From: a virus
DNA length: 31,675 nucleotides
IMG/VR virus record: IMGVR_UViG_3300030098_003523
Coordinates: 1 to 31,675 of that record
Reading direction: 5' to 3' (one strand)
The position numbers and the translations under genes were made by a program. Positions within the stretch are counted from its first letter, which is position 1. Each line of letters starts with the position of its first letter. Under the pieces are notes generated by a model. It did not search any database. It saw only the letters and a program-made list of their open reading frames with translations, and had not been told where the DNA came from. Of the stretch, positions 9,126-16,758 are shown piece by piece.

Positions 9126-10334
9126 TTAGTCAGGAGAATATGTTAATTCACATATGTTGCCTTTATTGTAATCATGTAATTCTATTACACCAGATCTTTT
9201 TGATCCAACAAATTTGTTATGATAGTGCCAATAATCTGTTCTAGAAAGACTTGGAAGAATCTTTAACATAAAACCAGTACGTTCATTTGTAGTTATATAT
9301 TCTACTTTCTTTTTGTGGTGTAAATGACCAGTAAACAGTGTTCTATTTTTTGTTACACCCCATTGCTGTGAAAACTCTGTAGCATAAAGTAAAAGAGAAT
9401 TTTTAGTATTTACATCACCATGTTCAAATGCAAAAAAGTTATCACCCCAAGTATACACTTTTCTTTCAAGATATGTTGTATCCCATAATATATTCGGATC
9501 ATCTATTGCTTTAGATAAAGCATGAGCTAAATGAAATGAAGATAATCTATCATGGTTACCTGGTATATAAACAACTTGCAGATCTTCACAATACTGCTTT
9601 ATAAAATTAATACTCCAATACATTGCATCAAAAGCTTGCATGTATGCATCCGTAGCAGTAGAACAATTATCTAGTGGTGTTCCACTAGTTGTAGTACCAG
9701 CCCAACTATCCATATTCATAAGATCACCACCTACAACATAATATATTTTTTTAAGATTATGACTTGCATGTGCTCTTTCCACTAGATCCATTATAGTTTC
9801 TTCAAAGTCTTTATCTATAGTTTCATTACCTTGTTTTCCAAAATGAATATCTTGTAATGATAGTATAGCACACACATCTTTTTTACTTTGACTTTTAATT
9901 CTTTTAACTGGTGTAAATTTCTTTGGTTTCCAATTATCAAGTAATTGTTCTATGTGAGCAGTATCATCATTTTTAAGCTTTGTAATTAAAGCTGATATAC
10001 GCCAATGATCTGACATTTGTTTATTCCAATATTGTGACAACTTCCATTGCGTTGTATCAATATTTAATATTTGTATAATTTCTTCAGGAGATTTAGGTTC
10101 TGTATGTGATATTCCAGTAACTTTTCCTTGACCTTTTTCAATATCATATGATGATGTACAATCATCTGTAACATATCCCATGTCTCTCTCTTCTTTTCTT
10201 TTTTCTCTTTCTTCTGCATAAATTTCTTTTTTTACTTTATCAAATTCTTCTTCAGTTATCCCTAATCTTTCTGCACAATATTCAGAATTTTTTTTCCACT
10301 TAAGTGCATTTTTTACTTTTTCTTTTAGACTCAT
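9126..10334 (-). CDS. Calcineurin-like metallophosphoesterase (402 aa)
   Basis: The signature motifs of binuclear-metal phosphoesterases appear in order: DIH at 162-164, GGDLMN with D204, GNHD at 259-262, FEHGD with H305, and GHLHH at 336-340. These supply the two-metal site of the family (phosphodiesterases, phosphoprotein phosphatases, Mre11/SbcD-type nucleases). The N-terminal 150 residues are charged and helical, with a possible small helix-turn-helix (AERLGITEEEFDKV, 21-34) and a Lys/Glu-rich segment at 35-55; they resemble no domain I can name. There is no partner with SbcC/Rad50 features in the window. It sits alone between a terminator pair and the connector genes, with its own upstream motif, inside an otherwise structural region. 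Substrate unknown: nucleic acid, a nucleotide signal or a virion component are all possible. Confidence 0.9.
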   Translation of the reverse strand: MSLKEKVKNALKWKKNSEYCAERLGITEEEFDKVKKEIYAEEREKRKEERDMGYVTDDCTSSYDIEKGQGKVTGISHTEPKSPEEIIQILNIDTTQWKLSQYWNKQMSDHWRISALITKLKNDDTAHIEQLLDNWKPKKFTPVKRIKSQSKKDVCAILSLQDIHFGKQGNETIDKDFEETIMDLVERAHASHNLKKIYYVVGGDLMNMDSWAGTTTSGTPLDNCSTATDAYMQAFDAMYWSINFIKQYCEDLQVVYIPGNHDRLSSFHLAHALSKAIDDPNILWDTTYLERKVYTWGDNFFAFEHGDVNTKNSLLLYATEFSQQWGVTKNRTLFTGHLHHKKKVEYITTNERTGFMLKILPSLSRTDYWHYHNKFVGSKRSGVIELHDYNKGNICELTYSPD

Positions 10335-10361
10335 AACAAGATTAATATATTAATAATGGTG

Positions 10362-10376
10362 CTAAATATACAAAAT
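10362..10376 (-). promoter_or_regulatory. Recurrent TTTGTATATT motif upstream of the phosphoesterase gene
   Basis: Minus strand ATTTTGTATATTTAG, 37 bases ahead of the phosphoesterase ATG and just past a terminator hairpin. Here it also fits the Bacteroidota -7 consensus TAnnTTTG (TAATTTTG). Candidate promoter, inferred from recurrence and from placement between a terminator and a start codon. Confidence 0.45.
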
Positions 10377-10393
10377 TATATTTAATAAAAGAA

Positions 10394-10419
10394 GAACCCC
10401 AGATTTTCATCTAGGGTTC
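10394..10419 (-). terminator. Rho-independent terminator
   Basis: GAACCC at 10394-10399 pairs with GGGTTC at 10414-10419, and inside it AGAT pairs with ATCT across one mismatch, leaving a 4-base loop. On the minus strand the hairpin is followed by TTCTTTTATT. It lies downstream of the 207-residue gene and before the phosphoesterase promoter motif, so it closes the fibre unit. Confidence 0.75.
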
Positions 10420-10447
10420 AAGAGCGTTTTGTAGAGTTAAAACCAAC

Positions 10448-10473
10448 AAAAAAACCTCCACGCTTCGCTATGG
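10448..10473 (-). terminator. Possible first terminator overlapping the stop codon of the 207-residue gene
   Basis: On the minus strand CCATAGCGAAGCGTGG can fold with a GCGAAGC core, and AGG plus seven T residues follow. The TAG stop of the 207-residue gene (10468-10470) lies inside the hairpin. The stem is short and imperfect, but the T-run is good and a stronger terminator follows 30 bases on, so this would be a tandem pair. Confidence 0.45.
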
Positions 10474-11091
10474 TAATGTGATATATAAGTTAGTTGAAGA
10501 TAAACCATTAATAGTAAAACCATTAACAACTGTCATAACTTGAAATATATATGTCTGTCCTGATACATATGGGAATACACTTGATGGTATAGTATATGAA
10601 TTATTGTTTACAGGTATAATAGGATTTGTTATAATGGTAAAATTATTTGGTTGTTCTATTGTAGAATATCTAATTGAAAATCCATCTACTGTTCCAAGAG
10701 GTGCATCAATAACACCACTATATCCCCAATTTAAAGTTATACTAGTAGATGTTACATCTGTAGCAAATAAAGGTGTAACAGCTATATTATTATCTAAAGC
10801 TTGAGTAGATTGTGCTCCTAGTACTAACATTAACTTTTGCATAAATGATTCTAGGCTTTCTCCATGCACCATACAAAAATTTTGTCCATTTATCTCAACA
10901 CAATTCATTGTATTCTCTACACCCCTACAATTCTTAACACATTCTAGACACTGAATATCTTCACAAGTATTAAAAACATCTGTACAACCTTGACCAGCAT
11001 AACCTGTTAAACAATTAGCAGGTATAGTAAATGCTGTGTCTTTACAAGCACATGGTGATGAAGTAGTATTTCCGCATTGATTACAAACCAT
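10468..11091 (-). CDS. Small cysteine-rich protein with a C-terminal fibronectin type III domain (207 aa)
   Basis: Residues 1-74 contain twelve cysteines, including CNQC, CAC and CLEC, and no hydrophobic signal peptide. After a helix (about 75-100) comes a fibronectin type III-like domain to the end: TSTSITLNWGYS, a DGFSIRYS strand, YTIPSSVFPYVSGQTYIFQV and a final strand ending in LYITLP. The FN3 part has no cysteine, so the two halves are separate modules. FN3 and related Ig-like folds on phage virions usually serve as decoration or weak adhesion domains. It is 18 bases after the 1199-residue fibre gene and in the same unit, so a fibre-associated or tip protein is plausible. No homologue is recognised by name. 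Confidence 0.7.
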   Translation of the reverse strand: MVCNQCGNTTSSPCACKDTAFTIPANCLTGYAGQGCTDVFNTCEDIQCLECVKNCRGVENTMNCVEINGQNFCMVHGESLESFMQKLMLVLGAQSTQALDNNIAVTPLFATDVTSTSITLNWGYSGVIDAPLGTVDGFSIRYSTIEQPNNFTIITNPIIPVNNNSYTIPSSVFPYVSGQTYIFQVMTVVNGFTINGLSSTNLYITLP

Positions 11092-11109
11092 TTCTTTAAA
11101 TTTTAATTA

Positions 11110-14100
11110 TTAACATCCACTACATATTTTTACATGATCCCAGAATGGTGATCCTGCAGTCTTATATTGAGCAACAGCTCTACTAGAACTAGTAGTTCCA
11201 TCATATACTGCATACCATCTATCATTGATTAACTCATCATTCTTTGTACCACCTGCTGAAGTAACATTACTAGTATTACCTCCTTGTATACTACTAAATG
11301 CTGGTACAGATGTATCAAATAAAGTTCCTGTACTATTATATATTTCTACAGTGCTAGCATTTAAAGTCTCAGCATCAGTGCATGCAGCATCACAAGCTGA
11401 AGCTTGACCAAATTGATAATGACCATGACTATCCATTCTTTGTACTAAAGGTAAAGTAATAGCACAATTAGTACCTATATAGTCTAGACTTAAACCAAAT
11501 AAACTAGCAAGAACTTTTTTAAATGATAAGTTTGTTGTAGCAAAGTCATCATCAGTTTCCATTGCCATAAATGGTACAAATCCATATTCATGTAAACCTT
11601 TTATAGTTCTACCTTCTGTTGCAGTAGTTCCTGTATACGGTACAGATACCGCAGCTACTCCTGTTTGTAAGAATCCTTGTAAGTTAATTGGATAAGTATT
11701 ACCTCCTGTTACAAGACCTTTAAATTCTCTCTCTACAACTGTAGTTCCAAATAAAGCACCTGCCATTTGTAATGCTGTAGCAGCTGATTCATTATTATTA
11801 CCATCAATTATTGGCATTAAAATATGTCTATATTTACCAGCACTAAATTGAGTATATGTAACACTATTAGAAGTTCCCCATGGAGTTCTTTTAGCAGCAT
11901 CATAGTCTAATAAATCTAATAAAGCTTCATAATCTTCTTGATACTTAGTTGTACCAACACCTCCATTAGTAGTTGGTTGACTTGTAAATCCAGCACCTAA
12001 TGTAGAGGATCCATAAGTACCATATGAAGAAGTAGAAGCTGTTATACTTACTACATATGCAGATGCCGGAACAGGAGCTCCGTATGCTGTAGCACTCCAA
12101 TATGGTGGAAGAGATCTAACATTATCATACCACTGACCATCTGATGGTGTACCAGCATGCGTTACACTACCTGATGCACCAAGTTTCATATCTACTAATG
12201 CTTTTGTATGTTTTAAATAATCACCAGTAGTAGCTCCTGTAATAGGTATATAATATATAGTACCTGTCCATGATGAACATATAGCTTGTATATCTGTTTT
12301 AACAGCCTCAAAAGATTGTTTAATCTTTAACCCTGTTGCATATGATGTAGTATTAGTATCTATAAATACATAAATGTCTGTATCTTTATTTGGTAATGCA
12401 AAAGTTTTTTGTACAGGAACTAAGTTATTTACTTTAGCACCACCACTATCACAATCAGTAACTGCCTTTGCAACAAATGAATCTGCTCTCCAATCTGTAT
12501 CTGTTGTTTGTGTATTAGCATATCTAAACTTAGCAATCTTTTTGTCTAGCTGTGTTGTAGCAACAGATGTTCCATATATAGGTGAATTATTTAAACTCCA
12601 TGTAGGAGTTTCATCATCTTTTGTATGACCAACTAGTTGACTATGAGTATCTATTCCTGAGTTTGAAACTGCATAATAAGGAAAAGAATCAGTTCTACCA
12701 TATTCAATTCCAGATATAACACCATCATATCCTCTTATGTAATAAGATTTACAATCACAACAAGCAACAACTTGACTTACTTGCTTTGTAGTATTATCAA
12801 TTAATCCGTAAACATAATAACTAACATTAGTAGGTGATATTATAGATCCAACATATTCCCAACCACTTTTTGTATCATTACCATCAATAACACCATATCT
12901 TGTAGATACAGGATATGAAGTTGTACCACACATTATTGATTGTGTTGGATTATTACTTACAAATGTGCCATATGAAGTTATATCTCCAGCAGAAGATGTA
13001 GTACCATCTTGAGAAACTCCATAATAGATACAAACATTATTAGAAGAATCAAAACCTAAAATTGTTTCTTTTACAGAATCTGCTGCACCTAATCCATCAT
13101 TATAACAAGCAATCTTTAATTGACCTGCTCCTTCTCTAAGATCTCCATACTCAGTTTTAAAATCATCATATTCTATAGCTGCAGTTGTACAAGCCGGTAC
13201 GCTTGTTGTTATTTTACTTTTTGCACAGTCAGTTGTTGTTCCTCCTGTAGGACTAGTTAATCTAGGATAAATAAAATATGATTTACCTGAATCTAATCCA
13301 GAAACAGTATTAGTTCCATATCCTGATGGTTTATCATACATTTGCACATTAACTTCGTTTTCATTAGTATCTTCTACAACTATTTCTAATTTATATTTAC
13401 TAATAGCAGCACTTGCAATAAATGAATAACTAAATCCAGTATTAGTAATCCCAAATGTTGTTATTGGTGTACACTTACTAGAATTATCTAAAGTTTGTGA
13501 AATTGTTCTTGCGCATTGTGAAGAACCATCTGTAAAACAAAAATCTACAATTATTTCAAAGTTACTTGTAATATCTAAATGTCCTAAATTACCAATAACA
13601 AAACCACTTTCATTATTAACAAATTGACTTACCTGTACATAACGTGTTATAGAGTTTAAACCTTTATCTTTTATAGTAACTTTAGTTCCTTTACCAGTAG
13701 GACTACAATCTGTCCATGTTGTATCAGGTAACTTAGTGCCCATAAAATCTATTACAATACCAGTTACTACATCTACAGCATCAGTTCTTAACCTTGGTTT
13801 AAAATCATAAACCACATCACTACATTGTGTACTAATTAAACTTTTCTGTATATCAGTTAAACTTTTTCTTACATCATCATGTGACATCCAAAGGTTACCA
13901 ATTGAATCAGCAAGATTAGAAGGATTTACACTCCAACCAGGTATTGCAGACATTGTCCCAGTTCCATTAAGTCTTTTCTCTGCATTAAGACCCTGTGGTT
14001 GTTTTCCTGTAGCAGCTGAAATAGAAGAAGTTCCTCCCACTGCTTTTCTATGCACACCATAGTTTTGTTCTAGTTGTGCTAACATAACCTGCATATCTAC

Positions 14101-14709
14101 AGGTTTGCCTATTTGATTACCAACATATCTAGGTACAACCTTTGGTGGTACATATGTTGTTTTTACTTTTCTTTCTACATTTTTAACTCTTTCATCTAAC
14201 TTAGATAAATCAGTTCTCATCCTGTGAGTGTTTGTACAACATTCACATAGATAAGCAGCCAAAACTTCTATAGCCATAGCTAATCCAAAGCTTTCAGGCT
14301 GTTTCATTGGATGTAAATCCTCTATAGTATTTTCAAGACATTTATAAGGAGTTAAATCAACAGTACATTGTGATATTATACAATGATCATGCATGTCTTC
14401 CATTAAAGTACAAAGCTCTGCTGTTATAAGATCTACAAGACCTGTAAAATCTTCTGGTGTAGTACCAGTTTGTTCTGTAAGGCAAGCAAAATTAAATTGA
14501 GTAATATCTAAGTCTGCACCCGTTTGATTATTTATACCAGCTAATATATCACATAATTGCTCACCCATCTTTGCAATAACAGCACTTACTGTATCACCAT
14601 TACATAGGTTTAAACAAGGAATATCTGGTCCTTGCCAGATTACACAGTTAGAAGAAGTAGATGTTCCACATCCATTATTATTTCTATGACCTAAATTACT
14701 TGGTATCAT
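11110..14709 (-). CDS. Large fibre/adhesin-type virion protein with a degenerate VWA-like region (1199 aa)
   Basis: The N-terminus has a Cys module (CVIWQGPDIPCLNLCNGD, 22-39) of a kind I associate with fibre-type proteins of Bacteroidota phages, followed by helices with further cysteines and an amphipathic coiled-coil-like segment at about 160-183. This is probably the part that anchors it to the virion. Residues about 300-530 are beta-rich with FN3/Ig-like strands (YKLEIVVEDTNENE, GLDSGKSYFIYPRL). A region at about 775-1000 begins with DIYVFIDTNTTS (D784, N786, T788), a variant of the VWA DxSxS motif after a hydrophobic strand, and later has RHILMPIIDGN (D969), comparable with the VWA TDG strand. 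The C-terminal 200 residues are Gly/Ser/Thr-rich and strand-like, ending in KICSGC. It starts a unit preceded by the recurrent promoter-like motif. Fibre role is inferred; the VWA reading is tentative. Confidence 0.7.
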   Translation of the reverse strand: MIPSNLGHRNNNGCGTSTSSNCVIWQGPDIPCLNLCNGDTVSAVIAKMGEQLCDILAGINNQTGADLDITQFNFACLTEQTGTTPEDFTGLVDLITAELCTLMEDMHDHCIISQCTVDLTPYKCLENTIEDLHPMKQPESFGLAMAIEVLAAYLCECCTNTHRMRTDLSKLDERVKNVERKVKTTYVPPKVVPRYVGNQIGKPVDMQVMLAQLEQNYGVHRKAVGGTSSISAATGKQPQGLNAEKRLNGTGTMSAIPGWSVNPSNLADSIGNLWMSHDDVRKSLTDIQKSLISTQCSDVVYDFKPRLRTDAVDVVTGIVIDFMGTKLPDTTWTDCSPTGKGTKVTIKDKGLNSITRYVQVSQFVNNESGFVIGNLGHLDITSNFEIIVDFCFTDGSSQCARTISQTLDNSSKCTPITTFGITNTGFSYSFIASAAISKYKLEIVVEDTNENEVNVQMYDKPSGYGTNTVSGLDSGKSYFIYPRLTSPTGGTTTDCAKSKITTSVPACTTAAIEYDDFKTEYGDLREGAGQLKIACYNDGLGAADSVKETILGFDSSNNVCIYYGVSQDGTTSSAGDITSYGTFVSNNPTQSIMCGTTSYPVSTRYGVIDGNDTKSGWEYVGSIISPTNVSYYVYGLIDNTTKQVSQVVACCDCKSYYIRGYDGVISGIEYGRTDSFPYYAVSNSGIDTHSQLVGHTKDDETPTWSLNNSPIYGTSVATTQLDKKIAKFRYANTQTTDTDWRADSFVAKAVTDCDSGGAKVNNLVPVQKTFALPNKDTDIYVFIDTNTTSYATGLKIKQSFEAVKTDIQAICSSWTGTIYYIPITGATTGDYLKHTKALVDMKLGASGSVTHAGTPSDGQWYDNVRSLPPYWSATAYGAPVPASAYVVSITASTSSYGTYGSSTLGAGFTSQPTTNGGVGTTKYQEDYEALLDLLDYDAAKRTPWGTSNSVTYTQFSAGKYRHILMPIIDGNNNESAATALQMAGALFGTTVVEREFKGLVTGGNTYPINLQGFLQTGVAAVSVPYTGTTATEGRTIKGLHEYGFVPFMAMETDDDFATTNLSFKKVLASLFGLSLDYIGTNCAITLPLVQRMDSHGHYQFGQASACDAACTDAETLNASTVEIYNSTGTLFDTSVPAFSSIQGGNTSNVTSAGGTKNDELINDRWYAVYDGTTSSSRAVAQYKTAGSPFWDHVKICSGC

Positions 14710-14734
14710 GAATATGTTCTTTATTTTATACTAG

Positions 14735-14756
14735 TATATATAATAATATACAAATT
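14735..14756 (-). promoter_or_regulatory. Recurrent TTTGTATATTAT motif upstream of the 1199-residue fibre gene
   Basis: Minus strand AATTTGTATATTATTATATA, with the G of TTTG 42 bases ahead of the ATG at 14709. TTGTAT and a TATAAA 17 bases later could also be read as sigma70-like -35 and -10 boxes, but that leaves a leader of only a few bases. Confidence 0.45.
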
Positions 14757-14787
14757 AATTAATTAATTACCAATTTAACACTACCAT

Positions 14788-16065
14788 TTAAAACGTCTCT
14801 GGGTTAGGTGGTGCAGGAGGTATTGGTGTATAACTACAGTCATCCTCCTTTCTGATATAACAATGTAATTCTGGATTAGCACATGTGCACTCTTTTCCAT
14901 CATCAATTACTATATCTATTTTCTTTTGATTACAGTTACCTGTTGTTGTAAAACAGAAACCACATATATCTAATGAATGTTTAGTATTTACAGAAGCTTT
15001 ATCTATAGTATGTACTAACACACCCTCATCATTTGTTTTACCTATTAAGCCACCATCTAATACTATTTCCCAATTAGGGACTACTTTACCACATGCATCT
15101 GTTACTGTTATGTATAAACACTCTGAATCACATTTGCATTCTGGCTCTCCTGTTATATCATATGTTGGTTCTGTACCATCAATTGGACTATTTAATGTTG
15201 GCCAACCTTCACCACAAAATACACATCTCTTACAAGGATCTTCTTCACAAACTAATGTTATAACATTTTTAACAGTTGATTTATATTTATCAAACTCTCC
15301 ACTAATACAGTTTTGAGGATTAGGATAAACATTATGATCAGTACCGGTAAATTGTTGCCAATCACCTGCCCATATTTCAAAGTCATATACTTTTTTACCG
15401 CTGTCCACAGGATCAACAATTACCCATCTAATCTCATCACCTTTATAAGCTCCAGTTTTTCCTGTAACACTTGTATCATCTGCATATACTTTAAATTCTA
15501 AAATAGGATTTTTAGGATCATCTGGATTTTCAATATAATCACAAAATGTACCATCAGTAACATCTGTTGTTGTAGTAGTTGTAGATCCACTATCATTTGT
15601 AGTTGTTGTAAATGTTGGATATCTACATTCTCCCACCACTATCCAATCTTGATTAGATCTACCTGCTAAACAAATTAATTTAGCTGATCCAGATTCATTT
15701 GGCCATTGCGTTATAAACTCTTTATAAAACCAAACTGCTACATAACAAGGTTGTGGTGTAGGATGTCCAAAACTTTCACATGGTGGACAGTTAATTGGAG
15801 AGGGAGATGGATCTCCGTATTGTACCCATTCAGGAATAGGTTTAGAACAATTTACCCAATTAGTCTCTGTATATTTTTTTGTATATGTAGTTTTCTTCTT
15901 GCTATCCCAATCACATAAAGCTTTTTGTATAGAATGTTTATGTTTAAGATCTAATGAACAGCAAGTATTGATACCAAATCTTTTTGATCTAAAATCTTTA
16001 AAGATAGTGTCAGCAAACTTTTGTTGTATCTCAATATTTTTAAGTATGTTATCAGATCTCTCCAT
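14788..16065 (-). CDS. Cysteine-rich virion protein with C-terminal carboxypeptidase-regulatory/Ig-like domain (425 aa)
   Basis: About 26 cysteines are spread along the chain, many in close groups: CC at 35-36, CPPC at 93-96, CKRCVFC at 278-284, CKCDSEC at 310-316 and CTC at 393-395. A Thr/Ser-rich linker (about 151-172) separates an N-terminal part from a strand-rich middle. Residues about 316-388 look like a small prealbumin-type beta-sandwich of the kind found in carboxypeptidase-regulatory domains: LYITVTDACGKVVPNWEIVL, then GKTNDEGVLVHTI and a closing strand. The tail is proline-rich. No enzyme motif and no signal peptide. It is 17 bases after the 184-residue gene, so both probably come from one transcript. 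Likely a decoration or fibre component; the specific role is not known. Confidence 0.6.
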   Translation of the reverse strand: MERSDNILKNIEIQQKFADTIFKDFRSKRFGINTCCSLDLKHKHSIQKALCDWDSKKKTTYTKKYTETNWVNCSKPIPEWVQYGDPSPSPINCPPCESFGHPTPQPCYVAVWFYKEFITQWPNESGSAKLICLAGRSNQDWIVVGECRYPTFTTTTNDSGSTTTTTTDVTDGTFCDYIENPDDPKNPILEFKVYADDTSVTGKTGAYKGDEIRWVIVDPVDSGKKVYDFEIWAGDWQQFTGTDHNVYPNPQNCISGEFDKYKSTVKNVITLVCEEDPCKRCVFCGEGWPTLNSPIDGTEPTYDITGEPECKCDSECLYITVTDACGKVVPNWEIVLDGGLIGKTNDEGVLVHTIDKASVNTKHSLDICGFCFTTTGNCNQKKIDIVIDDGKECTCANPELHCYIRKEDDCSYTPIPPAPPNPETF

Positions 16066-16082
16066 TGATCAAAACTAATTTA

Positions 16083-16637
16083 TTAATTACAGCAATTAGG
16101 ATCACAAGTAATCTTTTGCAATTTTCTAAGTGCAAAATTGTACAACTCCATTCCTTCACTTGGACTGTGGCAGTATTCTACTTTTGCTTTTGCAGCATCA
16201 ATTAAGGTTTTGATATATTCCATTTCATTAATTAAAGCCTTTTTTTCTGAACTTGGTTCACAGGCTTTTAAATCCATATCACAAAGTTTTTTGTAGTACA
16301 TTTTTAATATAGTAGTAGTTCTTAAATGATTGTACTCTACATATGATTTGTCATGTGGTTGTACTCTATATCTTACCACATATATACCATCAGGAAATGA
16401 ACTTCTTGTTGTATTGCATTGCACTGTTTGTAAACCAAATGCACATGCATTAAAATCCATTTTAAAATTTTCTTTAATTTCAATTAGCTTAGGTGAATTA
16501 AAACCAGGAGCAATAACTAAAAGCTCTGGACAATCTACAGGAACAACACTAGAATAGTCACTAGTATCCCATATAGTAAAGATCTCACAGTTAGCAACAG
16601 TTGGTATTTCCAAACTCAAAATGTGTTTAGCTGCCAT
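16083..16637 (-). CDS. Conserved Bacteroidota-phage virion-region protein (184 aa)
   Basis: The protein begins with AKHILSLEIPTVANCEIFTI and continues with DTSDYSSVVPVDCPELLVIA and PGFNSPKLIEI, a beta-rich N-terminal domain. FPDGIYVVRYRVQPHDKSYV and EYNHLRTTTILKMYYKKLC follow, and then a long helical C-terminus with KALINEMEYIKTLIDAAKAK ending in a cysteine cluster (CDPNCCN). I recall similar small proteins near structural genes of other Bacteroidota phages, without an assigned function. It is the first gene of a unit that begins after a terminator and a promoter-like motif and continues into the 425-residue cysteine-rich gene. It may be an adaptor or chaperone for that protein. Confidence 0.55.
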   Translation of the reverse strand: MAAKHILSLEIPTVANCEIFTIWDTSDYSSVVPVDCPELLVIAPGFNSPKLIEIKENFKMDFNACAFGLQTVQCNTTRSSFPDGIYVVRYRVQPHDKSYVEYNHLRTTTILKMYYKKLCDMDLKACEPSSEKKALINEMEYIKTLIDAAKAKVEYCHSPSEGMELYNFALRKLQKITCDPNCCN

Positions 16638-16664
16638 AAATTATCAGATTAAATATAATACTTC

Positions 16665-16682
16665 TTATAAATAATATACAAA
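16665..16682 (-). promoter_or_regulatory. Recurrent TTTGTATATTAT motif upstream of the 184-residue gene
   Basis: Minus strand TTTTGTATATTATTTATA, with the G of TTTG 42 bases ahead of the ATG at 16637 and directly downstream of a strong terminator hairpin. The terminator-motif-start order supports a promoter role. Confidence 0.5.
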
Positions 16683-16706
16683 AAATATTATCTATATAGA
16701 AATAAA

Positions 16707-16733
16707 AAAGGGGTAGAATTAACTACCCCCTTT
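16707..16733 (-). terminator. Rho-independent terminator after the 452-residue gene
   Basis: GGGGTAG at 16710-16716 pairs with CTACCCC at 16723-16729 around a 6-base loop. On the minus strand the hairpin is followed by TTTTTTATTT. It lies 26 bases past the stop of the 452-residue gene. Confidence 0.85.
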
Positions 16734-16758
16734 CTAAAAATTAAATACTAATCAACTA

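Noticed and set aside
14757-14772. Tandem AATT palindrome (ATTAATTAATTAATT) as an operator or origin
   Set aside because: It is a simple A+T repeat in a short gap of an A+T-rich genome, with no second copy or flanking structure to support a binding site.
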